33,599 nucleotides of DNA from Candidatus Acidiferrales bacterium (GCA_030037775.1 JASHQB010000250.1:1-33599); one strand, 5' to 3'; positions 1 to 8,879 are shown, counted from the first letter of the stretch. Notes: generated from the sequence alone by a model not told the origin. Translations and numbers: made by a program.

Positions 1-248
1 CCCCGGATGTATTTAAGCCGCTGTTCGCGATATCTGCGCCGGGCAGCCCGTGGAATAAATTGTCCGGCGTGCGGTTCTCCTGAAAAATGATCACGACGTG
101 CTCGATCTTCCCTTGAACGGGAGGCGGTTGGGACCCGGTGGATGATGAACCTCCGGCTGCGCAGCCGCCTAGCGCCAAAGTTCCCACCAGAATCCCCACG
201 AACAAGCAGCGAACGTCTATCCCACAACTGGCTTTGCGCTTCTGCATT
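1..248 (-). CDS. Phosphoesterase (phospholipase C / acid phosphatase-like family), N-terminal part
   Basis: This is an 82-residue N-terminal fragment running off the left edge of the window. It opens with a basic start and a hydrophobic stretch ending in a lipobox (LALGGC, Cys about residue 29), so a lipoprotein or secreted protein is expected. A Ser/Gly/Pro-rich linker follows. The mature part begins IEHVVIIFQENRTPDNLFHG, the typical opening of the bacterial phosphoesterase family (PF04185: phospholipase C, acid phosphatase AcpA), whose Glu-Asn pair belongs to the metal site. Such enzymes hydrolyse phosphate esters outside the cytoplasm. Substrate cannot be told from this fragment. The start is the first ATG after an AT-rich upstream region. 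Family confidence is high; completeness beyond the window is unknown. Confidence 0.85.
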
Positions 249-337
249 GCCCTCACGCCCGGAGCCCATACCGTTTTAAAGCCCCATCAGGGCCTAAAGA
301 GTTTTCCATCCCGGCTTCCGCAAACGCCAAACCAAAC

Positions 338-343
338 ATTATC
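338..343 (-). promoter_or_regulatory. Possible -10 element of the phosphoesterase gene
   Basis: GATAAT (5 of 6 to consensus) read leftward, inside an AT-rich tract about 90 bases before the phosphoesterase ATG. No good -35 hexamer is seen at 16-18 bases, so this is only a candidate. The rest of 249-443 shows nothing else clear. Confidence 0.3.
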
Positions 344-443
344 GTATTGCAAATAAAAAGCTTAACAGAATCTCTCGTTCCGCCCCCTGCCGCACAATTT
401 CACCTTGTCGGTATTCATTTACCGGCGGAATCAGCCATTTTTG

Positions 444-1298
444 TCAAAGCTTAATCCGCACCCCGCGTCCCAACACCCCAATATAAGCAGTCGCAACAAC
501 TCCGGCTGCGGACATCCACCCAACGCTGCGCCGTATCACGTTCGCTTCCACTGACGCGGGAAGCGCCGCGATCGCCGCCTTGTCCGCGAATCTTCCAAAC
601 TGCCCGCGCACCAATAGCAGCCCCACGGCCGCCAGAAAACTGCTCGCCGCGCCTGAATTCAACATCTCCATCGGCCCACCCGGATCCAGCGCCGCTCCCG
701 CGCATCCAATCATCCCTCCCGCCACGTACGCCACCAGCGTCAGCCGTCCCGCCCGCGCCCGCCAATACGCCTCGCCGCTCGACACAATCCAGTGCAATTC
801 CGACGCTGCCAGCATCTCCGATGTGCGATACAGCACAATCCCCGCCACAATCAGCACGCCGCGCCATAGCCACTCCCGTTTTGCCCCTGCCACCAGAGCG
901 AACCAGTCTCCATGCCCCAGCACTCCGCAATAAATCAGGTAACCCAAACCCCAGAACAAACTGAACGCCATCACCAGCCACAGGAGCAGCCGCAAACGCT
1001 CCGCTCGCTTCCGCCCCGCCGCGCGCTGCCCCAACCACGCCAGCCCCGCGAACAGCAGGTTGCCGCACGGCCCTCCCATATCCAGAATCCTCCATCCCGG
1101 ATCGCCCAACTGCTGGTCCCCGATGATTCGCGTCGTCGTCTGTATCCACGACCTTCCGCCTCCCAACAAGTACCCTATCCCGTGACCAATCGCCTCGTGC
1201 CCGACATCCGCTAGGATGAACGCAATCACCGCCACTGCCGCCACCGTCCACACATCGTCCCGCTGCACCGCATCTAGCGAACTTGCTCCCGCCGCCAT
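444..1298 (-). CDS. Polytopic membrane protein with M50-like metalloprotease signature
   Basis: A 284-residue protein with about six hydrophobic segments. In the first membrane region it carries GHEAIGHGIG (H34, E35, H39) and, about 40 residues later, MGGPCGNLLFAG. This order recalls site-2 (M50) zinc proteases, which have HExxH in TM1 and later a G-P-x-x-N motif, but the two His here are separated by one extra residue (HExxxH). It may therefore be a distant relative or an inactive or altered form; function is not known. I chose ATG 1298 because AGGGGA lies about 5 bases upstream; a GTG at 1316 in the same frame is possible. No partner gene is apparent: both sides are non-coding or a separate leftward gene. 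Confidence 0.7.
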   Translation of the reverse strand: MAAGASSLDAVQRDDVWTVAAVAVIAFILADVGHEAIGHGIGYLLGGGRSWIQTTTRIIGDQQLGDPGWRILDMGGPCGNLLFAGLAWLGQRAAGRKRAERLRLLLWLVMAFSLFWGLGYLIYCGVLGHGDWFALVAGAKREWLWRGVLIVAGIVLYRTSEMLAASELHWIVSSGEAYWRARAGRLTLVAYVAGGMIGCAGAALDPGGPMEMLNSGAASSFLAAVGLLLVRGQFGRFADKAAIAALPASVEANVIRRSVGWMSAAGVVATAYIGVLGRGVRIKL

Positions 1299-1449
1299 CA
1301 CTTCCCCTATCGGCACGTCATCGATGCACGCCTTCGTTGCTACATGTCATTCGTGAAGCGAATTCGCGCAGCGAAGAATCTCGCCTCGGAATTATGCCCG
1401 GTACGGCCGTTTCTTTTCGTTTGATCTTCTCAGAACTATCTGATACACA

Positions 1450-1523
1450 CTCACTTTGCGGCTAGAAACCAGCCGGACAAGCGCAAGGGAGCATACGGCC
1501 GCGGAGACGCGGCTTTTGTTTTT
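1450..1523 (+). ncRNA. Candidate small RNA ending at an orphan terminator
   Basis: No plus-strand gene lies upstream of the strong terminator at 1498-1523, so whatever it ends is probably non-coding. Just before it, 1459-1475 forms a second hairpin (CGGCT, seven-base loop, AGCCG). TTGATC at 1421 and GATACA near 1442 could be a weak promoter giving an RNA of roughly 70 bases. The 5' end is a guess and I do not recognise an RNA family. It could also be the tail of a longer transcript or of a decayed gene. Confidence 0.35.
1498..1523 (+). terminator. Strong intrinsic terminator, no upstream plus-strand gene
   Basis: GCCGCG stem, GAGA tetraloop (GNRA type), CGCGGC, followed directly by TTTTGTTTTT. 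Stem and U-run are textbook Rho-independent. It points rightward, while the neighbouring genes on both sides are leftward. Confidence 0.75.
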
Positions 1524-1604
1524 ACGGCATTCGAAATGGACAGCACGTCAACCTCGCCGAGTCGCAACATTTTGCTTCAAACTGCGAGGCGCATGCAGCA
1601 GGCA

Positions 1605-1621
1605 CGAATCGCAGCGATTCG
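1605..1621. repeat. 8+1+8 palindrome
   Basis: CGAATCGC, one base, GCGATTCG: perfect inverted arms. Followed rightward by a T-rich stretch (TCTTTCCTT), so it could be a weak terminator or a protein-binding site. No adjacent gene explains it. Confidence 0.5.
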
Positions 1622-1855
1622 TCTTTCCTTCGACAAGAGTTCTTCCCTGCGGCGGGGCGCCTTCTAACTCCAAAAAAACACAGCCGGTTAGTCCACGCTC
1701 GTTCCTGGCAAATCCTAATCGGTACACAAAACACGAGTCCGAAACAGTTAAGTCACTGTAAACAAAGTTCATAGCACTTTCTAATGGGACTGGAACCACA
1801 CTTTTCGCGCCCGATGGCAGTCATCAGGCTGCTCACACTGAGAGACGAACCTTCG

Positions 1856-1872
1856 GCCTGCGCGGCGCAGGC
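1856..1872 (-). terminator. GC-rich hairpin after dcd
   Basis: GCCTGCGC, one base, GCGCAGGC, about 20 bases past the dcd stop. There is no U-run on the leftward side, so it is a weak or Rho-assisted terminator at best. Confidence 0.3.
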
Positions 1873-1893
1873 TGCTTGAACTTTCCGTGGCAA

Positions 1894-2448
1894 TTACAAA
1901 CGCGGCAGCACGATTCCCTGCTGCGCTTGGTATTTCCCTTTTTTGTCTTTGTACGAAACTTCGCACACCTCGTCCGACTCGAAGAAAATCACCTGGCACA
2001 ATCCTTCATTCGCGTAAATGCGCGCCGGCAGCGGCGTGGTGTTGCTGATCTCCAGCGTCACGAAGCCCTCCCACTCCGGCTCGAACGGCGTCACGTTCAC
2101 GATGATTCCGCACCGCGCGTAGGTCGACTTGCCCACGCAAATCGTCAGCACGCTCCGCGGAATGCGAAAATATTCCACCGACTTCGCCAGCGCGAACGAA
2201 TTCGGCGGCACGATGCACACCGGCCCTTTGAACTCCACAAACGACCGCGCGTCGAACTGCTTCGGATCCACGATCGTCGAATTCACGTTGGTGAAAATGC
2301 GGAACTCATCCGCCACGCGCATGTCGTAGCCGTAGGAGGAAACGCCGTAGCTGATCACTCCGTCGCGCACCTGGCGGTCCGCGAAGGGCTCGATCATTTT
2401 GTGCTCGCGCGCCATTTTCGTAATCCATCGGTCAGACTTCACGCTCAT
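1894..2448 (-). CDS. dcd: dCTP deaminase
   Basis: A 184-residue cytoplasmic enzyme of the trimeric dUTPase/Dcd fold that converts dCTP to dUTP (and, in bifunctional members, on to dUMP) for thymidylate synthesis. Family blocks are all present: KSTYARCG (about 107-114), the strand [20 protein letters not shown] with the likely catalytic Glu at 133, and a C-terminal arm that closes the active site. Length fits the family (about 180-195). ATG 2448 is chosen because GGAGG sits five bases upstream; an in-frame GTG 12 bases earlier is the alternative. It is divergent from the HU-type gene across a 120-base region. Whether it is mono- or bifunctional cannot be decided by eye. Confidence 0.93.
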   Translation of the reverse strand: MSVKSDRWITKMAREHKMIEPFADRQVRDGVISYGVSSYGYDMRVADEFRIFTNVNSTIVDPKQFDARSFVEFKGPVCIVPPNSFALAKSVEYFRIPRSVLTICVGKSTYARCGIIVNVTPFEPEWEGFVTLEISNTTPLPARIYANEGLCQVIFFESDEVCEVSYKDKKGKYQAQQGIVLPRL

Positions 2449-2509
2449 CCCATCCTCCACGCGTTCCTTTTTTTTCGAGGGCGCGGCATGTTAGTACAGC
2501 GCGTGCGGC

Positions 2510-2539
2510 TTGACAACCTGCAACCGGGCCATCTAGCAT
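2510..2539 (+). promoter_or_regulatory. Sigma-70-type promoter of the HU-type gene
   Basis: Perfect -35 TTGACA (2510-2515), 18-base spacer, -10 TAGCAT (2534-2539). It ends about 30 bases before the HU start codon. The same hexamer pair occurs before the amidohydrolase operon. Confidence 0.6.
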
Positions 2540-2569
2540 TACCCATCGCAAAAGGAGCGGTTGCTCGTT

Positions 2570-2836
2570 ATGATCAAACTGGACATCGTCAACGCCGTCG
2601 TGCAGCGTACCAATATCCCTCGCTCGAAGGCCGAGCAGGCCGTCGAAACCGTTTTCGAGGCGCTCAAGAACGCGCTCGGGCGGGGCGAGCGCATCGAGCT
2701 TCGCCGCTTCGGTGTCTTCAACGTCAAGCCGCGCAAGACCGGCATCGGCCGCAATCCGCGCACCGGCCAGCAAGTGAGCATTCAACCGGGCAGAGCCGTG
2801 CGCTTCAAACCCGGCAAAGAACTCCAGGCGCTCTGA
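2570..2836 (+). CDS. HU/IHF-family DNA-binding protein
   Basis: An 88-residue nucleoid protein. It starts MIKLDIVNAV and has the helical dimerisation half, then the beta-arm region with RRFGVFNVKPRKTGIGRNP and TGQQVSIQPGRAVRFKPGKE. The FGxF and R-NP-TG motifs are the hallmark of HU/IHF. Dimers bend DNA and help compact the chromosome and assemble regulatory complexes. The motif pattern is closer to IHF-alpha-like proteins than to E. coli HU, but the subclass is not certain. AAAGGAG lies 12 bases before this ATG; a TTG at 2561 would fit the ribosome site better but would add three atypical residues. A clear promoter lies just upstream. Confidence 0.93.
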   Translation: MIKLDIVNAVVQRTNIPRSKAEQAVETVFEALKNALGRGERIELRRFGVFNVKPRKTGIGRNPRTGQQVSIQPGRAVRFKPGKELQAL

Positions 2837-2910
2837 ATCTCGTCCGCGCTCGCTGCCCATTTTCTTGCATGGATTCCCGCAGGAGTTCTTCTAGGACCGT
2901 TTGAGCCTTT

Positions 2911-4484
2911 ATGAGAAATCTAACGCCGCCGCGATTCATCTCCGCCGCAATCCTGTCGCTTGCGCTGCTGGCGCTCACAGCAACGCACGCCGCGGCCCAG
3001 GTGCGCACCGCATCGGGACTTGTTGAAGGCCGGATGAGCGCCGATGGAACGGTGCGAATCTTCGAAGGCATTCCTTACGCCACGCCGCGCCGCCCGTCGG
3101 CAATCTTCGCTGGAAGCCGCCGCAGCCCGTTCCTGCTTGGGATGGCGTAAGAGAAGCAGCCGCGTTTGGCGATCACTGCGTGCAGGGGAATATCTATGGC
3201 GACATAAATTTCCGCGACCGTGGGCCCAGCGAGGATTGTTTGTACCTCAACGTGTGGACGCCCGCGAAATCCGCGGACGCGAATCTGCCGGTGATGGTGT
3301 GGATCCATGGCGGAGGATTTGCCGCCGGCTCGGCTTCTGTGGGGCGTGAGGATGGCGAGATGCTGGCGAAGAAAGGCGTGGTAGTCGTCAGCATGAACTA
3401 CCGGTTGGGTATCTTCGGGTTTTTTTCTTATCCTGCGCTGGCGAAGGAGTCCCGGGACAACGCATCCGGGAACTACGGATTGCTGGATCAAGTCGCCGCG
3501 CTCCAGTGGGTTCAAAAGAACATCGCGGCGTTCGGCGGCAATCCTCACAACCTGACGATCTTTGGAGAATCCGCTGGCTCATTTTCGGTCAGCGCGCTGA
3601 TCGCATCGCCGCTTGCGCGCGGCCTCTTCGAGCGCGCCATCGGCGAAAGCGGGGCATTCCTGGGCAAAACGCCAGCGATGAAATCGCTTGCCGAATCGGA
3701 GGCCGACGGCGAAAAATTCGCCGAGTCGATTGGCGTGAACTCACTCGACGCCCTTCGCGCCATGCCCGCGGAGCAGCTCCTCGCCGCGGCGATGAAATAT
3801 GACATCACCCGCTTCTGGCCCAGCGTCGACGGATACTTTTTACCTGAAGATCCTCATGCGATTTACGCGAGCGGAAAGCAGAGCCACGTGCCGCTGCTGG
3901 CAGGATGGAACAAAGATGAGGGAAACTACCGCACGATTTTTCAGAAAGCTGATCCGACAGCCGCTAATTTTGTCGCGGGTGCGCATGCCCTGTTTGGCGG
4001 CAACGCGGACGAATTTCTGAGGCTGTATCCCGCGGCCACGGACGCAGAGGCGATGCGATCCGCGCAGGATCTCTCCGGAGACCAATTCATCGCCTTCGGC
4101 GCCTGGAAGTGGATGGAAATGCAGCGTACCACCGGCGAGTCCACCGTATATCGCTATGAATTTGAGGACGCGCCGCCGCAGCCCGCGGGAGAACCGTCAC
4201 AGGGCGCGTATCACTCCGCAGAAATTGAATTCGTTTTCGAAGCGCTGCCTTCGATAAAACTTCCGTGGCGCCCGGGGGACGAAAAGTTGTCGGAGTTGAT
4301 GTCGTCCTACTGGACGAACTTCGCAAAGACAGGCGACCCGAACGGCCCCGGGCTGCCGCGCTGGCCCGCGTATGATCCGTCAACTCACTTTCAGGTGATG
4401 CACCTCAGTTTTCATTCTCACGCCGAGTCCGATGAATACCGCGCTCGTTACGAATTCCTGGACCGGCTCCCGCCGCTTCAGTAG
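2911..4484 (+). pseudogene. Secreted type-B carboxylesterase, interrupted by a frameshift
   Basis: The first frame (from ATG 2911) gives a signal peptide ending near THAAAQ, then VRTASGLVEG and IFEGIPYA, the start of type-B carboxylesterases. Near 3082-3092 the reading switches: the next frame continues APPVGNLRWKPPQPVPAWDG and runs open to 4484. That part has EDCLYLNVWTP (family signature), the nucleophile elbow FGESAGS (Ser codon at 3570), the acid region NKDEGNY and GAYHSAEIEF with the catalytic His. The protein would be about 520 residues and would hydrolyse carboxyl esters in the periplasm or outside. One missing base, or two extra, in the run of CCG/CGC repeats explains the break: either a real mutation or a sequencing error. 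All catalytic residues are intact downstream, which favours a recent event or an error. Confidence 0.85.
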
Positions 4485-4512
4485 TTTCCCGGGACGTCTT
4501 GCTGCGCGCGGG

Positions 4513-6978
4513 CTATTCGTAGCGGAGGGCGACGAGCGGGTCGACACGCATCGCGCGCCGCGCGGGCAGGTAACAGGCCGCCAGCGCCACGGCCATCAGG
4601 AACAGGGCGACTCCCGAGAAGATAGCCGGATCCGCCGGCTTGACGTCAAAGAGCAGCGCGGTCATTGAACGCGTCAGCGCAAACGCTCCGGCGACACCGA
4701 GCACAAGTCCAGCAATCGCCAGTTTTGCGCCCTGCGCAAGAATCAATTTCATCACGTCGCGTGGATGCGCGCCAAGCGCCATGCGCACACCAATTTCCTG
4801 CGTGCGCTGCACCACTAGAAACGCCAATACGCCGTAAGTGCCGACGGCCGCGAGCAAGATTCCCATGGCGGCGAAAATTGCGAGCAGCGTGGCGTTGAAA
4901 CGCGGGCGTGCCTCCAATTGACTGACGCGCTGAGACATGGAATCGACCTTGACTGGCACGGTGGGATCGAGCGACGCGACGGTGGTGCGCATCCACGAGG
5001 CAACCGCAGCCGGACTGAGCGAGGTGCGCAAAATCGCGCGCTGTTGTGGATTGATGAAGCCGGCGGAATGCTGCTCGAGCAAATAGTACTCGGATTCCGG
5101 AGGGGAGATGAACCCGTCGTTCTGAACGTATTTGACGCCGCCCGCAACGCCTACGACGGTGCACCATGCGCCGTCCGGCTGAAAGCGCACTTTCTTCCCG
5201 ACGGCGTCTTCATGGGGAAAGAGGCGTTTTGCCAGGACGGCATTCAGAATGGTGACGTTCGCGTTCGCAGAACGATCGGTTTCCGTGAATGCTCGGCCGT
5301 CGACAATCGGAATCTCGAGCGCAGAGAAGAATTCGGGCGTTACCGTGGCGTATCCCACCATTCCGCCGGTGCCTTGCGGCGTGTGCGGACGCCCCGGCAC
5401 TTCGATATTGGCATAGATACTCGCTGCGCTGCCGCCGGACAACAAAGGCACGCTATCACTGAGCGCCGACGCACTCACTCCAGGAAGCTCGCGAAGGCGC
5501 TCTTCAATATTCTCGAAGAAATTCTCGCGCCGTGACATATCGCTGTACAGCCGCGGGTTGAGGGCGATCGTCGCAGTGATCACGCCGGAGGTGCCCATGC
5601 CCAGTGGCACGCGCTCAAGATTATTCAAGCTGCGAATCAGCAGGCCCGCCCCGGCCAATAGCACAAACGAAACGGCGATTTGCATGGAGACGAGCGCGCG
5701 ACGAAAGAGCCCGCGCGACAATCCAGAGCTTGCGCGGCCGTAGAGAGCGTCATTCGATGCGTGCCGTTGCGCGGACGCAAGACCAAAAAACAATCCAGAA
5801 ACTATGGACACGGCCAGCGTGAAGAGGAGCACGCGCAGATCCAGTCTCGCATCGTTCAAATGCAAAATGCCCTGCGGCGAAATGGCCACGAAAATTCTGA
5901 GCAGAGCATACGCAAAGCCACAGCCCAACGCGCCTCCAGCGAGCGCCAGCATGACGCTTTCGGTGAGCGTTTGACGTACCAAGCGGACCTGGCCTGCACC
6001 TAAAGCCACGCGAATCGCGAACTCCCGCCGGCGTGCGGTGGAGCGTGCGAGAAGCAGATTTGCGACATTCGCGCACGCAATCATCAACACGGCCAACACC
6101 GCGCCAAAAAGAACCCAGGACGCCAGGCGCGCATCTTCGCTTTGCCGGTCGCGCAGCGAGCGCACCGAAAGGCTCACCTCGTTCCGGAAACCTGGAGGAA
6201 CCCATTTCAGCGATTCTTGAAAGGCGGGCTCGAGAGCAGCCTTCGCTTGCGTGATGCTTACACCGCGAGCGAGGCGGGCAAACGCGCGCAGAATCGCTGT
6301 CGGACGATTAATCGAGTGGACGGATGCACCAGCGGGGAATGCCTCCGGAACTAGCATGTCAGCATCGCCCAAGGTGGGCAGTTCGAAACCACGCGGCAAG
6401 ACGCCGATGATCGTGGTTTGCTGGTCGTCGAGCGAAATGATCTTGCCGACGATGTGCGGATCGCCTCCGAAGCGGCTCTTCCAGAGGCCGTAGGACAACA
6501 GCGCGACTTTGCCGCCGCCAGCCCAGTCCGGCCCGGATGAACCAGCACTCCCGGCCGAAGAATCTTCTTCGCGCGTGAAATTGCGCCCGAGCAATGGCTG
6601 AATGCCGAACGTAGGAAGAAATGTCCATTCGACATGCGCACACTGCATGCGCGCCGCTGGTGCTTGGGTGATGTCGCAATCCCGAACGAAATTAAAGGAT
6701 GCGGTCGAAGCGAACGCGCCCTGCGCGTTGCCCCAATCGGCGAAATCCGGGGCGGTCAGGAATTCGTTGGGTTCGATGGGAGCGGTGTAGCCGAACGTGA
6801 CGAGCTGATCGGCGTGCGGATAGGGTGGGTCGCGGAAGAGGGTGCGGTCGACCACGCTGAAAACAGCGGTCGTGGCGCCGATGCCGAGCGCCACGGCGAG
6901 AATTACGGCAACCGCAAACGCCGGGCTGCGCCCGAAACCCCGCAGCGCATACCGCACATCGCGCCCGAATCCTTCCAT
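4513..6978 (-). CDS. MacB-like ABC permease, acidobacterial ADOP type
   Basis: 821 residues. The N-terminus (DVRYALRGFGRSPAFA, then the first membrane helix with GIGATTAVFSVVD) is typical of acidobacterial 'duplicated orphan permeases'. A periplasmic MacB-core domain follows (about 50-260), then three helices (ACANVANLLLARSTARRREF), a second periplasmic domain (about 440-680) and a final FtsX block (EIGVRMALGAHPRDVMKLIL). So it is a two-unit FtsX/MacB protein without its own ATPase. Related MacB proteins drive export or act as mechanotransmission pumps; the substrate here is unknown. AAGGAGGT sits ideally before ATG 6978. No ATP-binding subunit or PadR-type regulator, often linked to this family, is nearby. 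It converges with the carboxylesterase, only 28 bases away. Confidence 0.9.
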   Translation of the reverse strand: MEGFGRDVRYALRGFGRSPAFAVAVILAVALGIGATTAVFSVVDRTLFRDPPYPHADQLVTFGYTAPIEPNEFLTAPDFADWGNAQGAFASTASFNFVRDCDITQAPAARMQCAHVEWTFLPTFGIQPLLGRNFTREEDSSAGSAGSSGPDWAGGGKVALLSYGLWKSRFGGDPHIVGKIISLDDQQTTIIGVLPRGFELPTLGDADMLVPEAFPAGASVHSINRPTAILRAFARLARGVSITQAKAALEPAFQESLKWVPPGFRNEVSLSVRSLRDRQSEDARLASWVLFGAVLAVLMIACANVANLLLARSTARRREFAIRVALGAGQVRLVRQTLTESVMLALAGGALGCGFAYALLRIFVAISPQGILHLNDARLDLRVLLFTLAVSIVSGLFFGLASAQRHASNDALYGRASSGLSRGLFRRALVSMQIAVSFVLLAGAGLLIRSLNNLERVPLGMGTSGVITATIALNPRLYSDMSRRENFFENIEERLRELPGVSASALSDSVPLLSGGSAASIYANIEVPGRPHTPQGTGGMVGYATVTPEFFSALEIPIVDGRAFTETDRSANANVTILNAVLAKRLFPHEDAVGKKVRFQPDGAWCTVVGVAGGVKYVQNDGFISPPESEYYLLEQHSAGFINPQQRAILRTSLSPAAVASWMRTTVASLDPTVPVKVDSMSQRVSQLEARPRFNATLLAIFAAMGILLAAVGTYGVLAFLVVQRTQEIGVRMALGAHPRDVMKLILAQGAKLAIAGLVLGVAGAFALTRSMTALLFDVKPADPAIFSGVALFLMAVALAACYLPARRAMRVDPLVALRYE

Positions 6979-7187
6979 CGCAGCACCTCCTTAGATTTTG
7001 CGAAGGCTGGCCTGCCCCATGTTGCCTAGCCCAACAAAACCCAATCCCGAGAATTAGACACCTCTAAGCGGCGAATTGTTTCGCGGGTGTGCGGCAACCT
7101 TTGGCCGGTTCCGATTGGTCTAAGGAGGTCAGAGCCAGGGCCCCGGGCTGCCGTTCAGCAAACAAATCACAACTGAGGAGACCGTGT

Positions 7188-7928
7188 GTGAAAAATGCGC
7201 ACCAAATCGTGCTTGCGGTAATTCTCGCTTTGACGGTTACAAGCCTAGCCCGGGGGCAATCCACGCCGAACTGCCAGGCGCTTGCGCCGTTGCCGCCGAT
7301 GGCGACCTTTGGCGGGCCATTGACCGCACCACGCGGCGAAACAGAACTCGGAATAGGCGTGGGAGGAAGCGGCGAGCTTAACGAGCTTTCTTCTCAGTGC
7401 CCAGAGGTGGAACTGGGCACGACGGACTGGCTAGTGCGCTGGCGACGCGGCGTGGGCGACAAAACGGACATTGGGTTCGATTGGGAGATCAGCAATACCG
7501 CGGGCAACGGCGAAATTGGCACGGTAAAGTTTGCGGTGCGCCAACGCATCGCCAAGGGGCTGCGGTTGGAGGGCGGTGTTGGGACCGCGGACTCCGGAAT
7601 CGGGGGCCGAAGCATCAATGCGGACGCGGCCGCGGTGATCGGCACGACGAATGTGGACAATCCCTGGAACTACTATGCTTCTCTGCGCGTGGCCGCATCG
7701 CATGGGTGCATCAATCTGGTGTGCCTAGGCGGAAGCGGACTGGACCACAATCCTGGAGGGATTGTTCCGCTCGGGGTGATCGGAGCGAGCGCGCGAGTGG
7801 CGGACAGCATTCACTTCATCATGGAGGCCGGGTTGGGCGAGATTTTCTCGCGCGAGAAGCCTGCCCCGGTCGAGTACATCCATCTTTCGTTTGGCGTGCA
7901 GTTCGACGTGGGAAAAAAGCACGGATGA
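7188..7928 (+). CDS. Secreted protein, probable outer-membrane beta-barrel
   Basis: 246 residues from GTG 7188, chosen because GAGGAG lies seven bases upstream and the protein then opens with a clean signal peptide (ending about SLARGQS). The mature part alternates polar and hydrophobic residues (ELGIGVGGSGEL, WLVRWRRGVGDKTDIGFDW, KFAVRQRIAKGLRLEGGVG) and ends in a strand-like HLSFGVQFDVGKKHG. This pattern suggests a small outer-membrane barrel or a porin-like protein, but no named family is recognised. Two Cys near the start of the mature part (NC, QCPE) and a second pair later (GCINLVC) could form disulfides. It converges with the DUF5694 gene four bases further on. Function unknown. Confidence 0.75.
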   Translation: MKNAHQIVLAVILALTVTSLARGQSTPNCQALAPLPPMATFGGPLTAPRGETELGIGVGGSGELNELSSQCPEVELGTTDWLVRWRRGVGDKTDIGFDWEISNTAGNGEIGTVKFAVRQRIAKGLRLEGGVGTADSGIGGRSINADAAAVIGTTNVDNPWNYYASLRVAASHGCINLVCLGGSGLDHNPGGIVPLGVIGASARVADSIHFIMEAGLGEIFSREKPAPVEYIHLSFGVQFDVGKKHG

Positions 7929-7932
7929 AGCC

Positions 7933-8748
7933 CTATTGCTGGCCGGTGAAGTCGCTGAGCTTACGCAGCTGCACGGACGCGTCGTTGGCAGTGTCCTGGC
8001 GCAGCCATCCGAGATGTCCGGCGCCGAACATGACAAGGATGCGATCGTTTGGTGAACCGGTGAGCGCGACGATGTTGTGATAGATGCGAATGTTCCGCTG
8101 ATACCACGAAGCAATCAGGTCCGAGCCCACGTAATCATCGGGGTCTCCGTAAGGAACGAAAGCAAAATAAAAGGCGACATCGTCTGCGACCATGGAATCG
8201 GAGTTGATGTACTCGAACATTTGCAGCACGGTGTGCGAGAGCAAGAAGTCATTCTCTTGCTTTACTCTGGCGCCCATGGTGGCTTGCATCGCATCGAACT
8301 GCTGTTTACGACCGTTGGCTGCGGCCCAATTGAGCAGGCGCTCGTAGGGAAAATCGCCCTGTTCATCGACGGGGTAAATGGTTTGCAGGCCGAGTTCCTT
8401 GGCCAGCCGAAAAGCAACTTGATCCACCTCGTCATCGGATAACGTGTATTTGCCGGCGAGATAGTCAGCGTACTGCTGCGTGACGCGCGTGCTCCCGACA
8501 GGAGCTTCTACGGCGATCTTCGTGGGGTGGAATTTCCTCAGGACTTCCGTCAGCTCGGCCATTTCCTGCTGGCGTTTTGGAGAGAGGACGCTATCGGCAT
8601 GCATGTTGAAGACGTCGCGTCCTGGATTGGCCATGTGGTAGGCGCCGAGGATGAGGATTTCGGGGCGCGCGGCGGAGTTGGATTGAGATTGAGGCCAACA
8701 AGCGGCCGGCAGAGCCAAGGCGGCGAGGAACAGAAGCGTTTTCTTCAT
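7933..8748 (-). CDS. DUF5694-like exported protein
   Basis: 271 residues with a signal peptide (MKKTLLFLAALALPAACWPQ). The mature part has EILILGAYHMANPGRD near the start, KIAVEAPVGSTRV, a long helical middle and RILVMFGAGHLGWLR near the end. The early G-x-Y-H and late G-x-G-H motifs match DUF5694, whose layout resembles the TraB/EreA-ChaN-type fold found in some hydrolases and haem-binding proteins. No activity is established that I can state. A good GGAGG lies five bases before ATG 8748. It reads in the same direction as the amidohydrolase operon but is separated from it by a strong terminator, so it should be its own transcription unit. Confidence 0.8.
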   Translation of the reverse strand: MKKTLLFLAALALPAACWPQSQSNSAARPEILILGAYHMANPGRDVFNMHADSVLSPKRQQEMAELTEVLRKFHPTKIAVEAPVGSTRVTQQYADYLAGKYTLSDDEVDQVAFRLAKELGLQTIYPVDEQGDFPYERLLNWAAANGRKQQFDAMQATMGARVKQENDFLLSHTVLQMFEYINSDSMVADDVAFYFAFVPYGDPDDYVGSDLIASWYQRNIRIYHNIVALTGSPNDRILVMFGAGHLGWLRQDTANDASVQLRKLSDFTGQQ

Positions 8749-8828
8749 GACAGCCTCCGATTTGATATACGAGGAGCGGGCCGGGAAAGTTCGGAGCCGA
8801 GAAGCATTGGCGGGCGAAAGAGCGCGGG

Positions 8829-8861
8829 AAAAACGCGGAGCCTCGAGAAAGAGACTCCGCG
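8829..8861 (-). terminator. Intrinsic terminator of the amidohydrolase operon
   Basis: Read leftward: CGCGGAGTC, ten-base loop, GGCTCCGCG (nine pairs, one G-U), then TTTTT. It lies 19 bases beyond the last amidohydrolase stop codon. Confidence 0.8.
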
Positions 8862-8879
8862 CTTCGCCATAAAAGTATT

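Larger units (their letters stand above)
1299..1893. other. About 600-base region without a convincing gene
   Basis: Open frames here are short, lack ribosome sites and resemble no family. The region does hold a strong plus-strand intrinsic terminator (1498-1523) after a small hairpin, a near-perfect palindrome at 1605-1621 and a hairpin just past the dcd stop (1856-1872). It may carry a small RNA; otherwise I see no function. Confidence 0.6.

Noticed and set aside
1671-1690. A-run as a leftward terminator in the gene-poor region
   Set aside because: No stable hairpin lies before the T-run on the minus strand.
1456-1761. Short plus-strand frame in the gene-poor region
   Set aside because: No ribosome site, odd composition, and it runs straight through the terminator at 1498-1523.
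1876-2904. A 342-codon plus-strand frame across dcd and HU
   Set aside because: It overlaps two well-recognised genes and encodes Arg/His-rich sequence without motifs.
7905-7945. Possible terminator after the DUF5694 gene (A-run read leftward as TTTTTT)
   Set aside because: Only a four-pair stem precedes the U-run; too weak to call.
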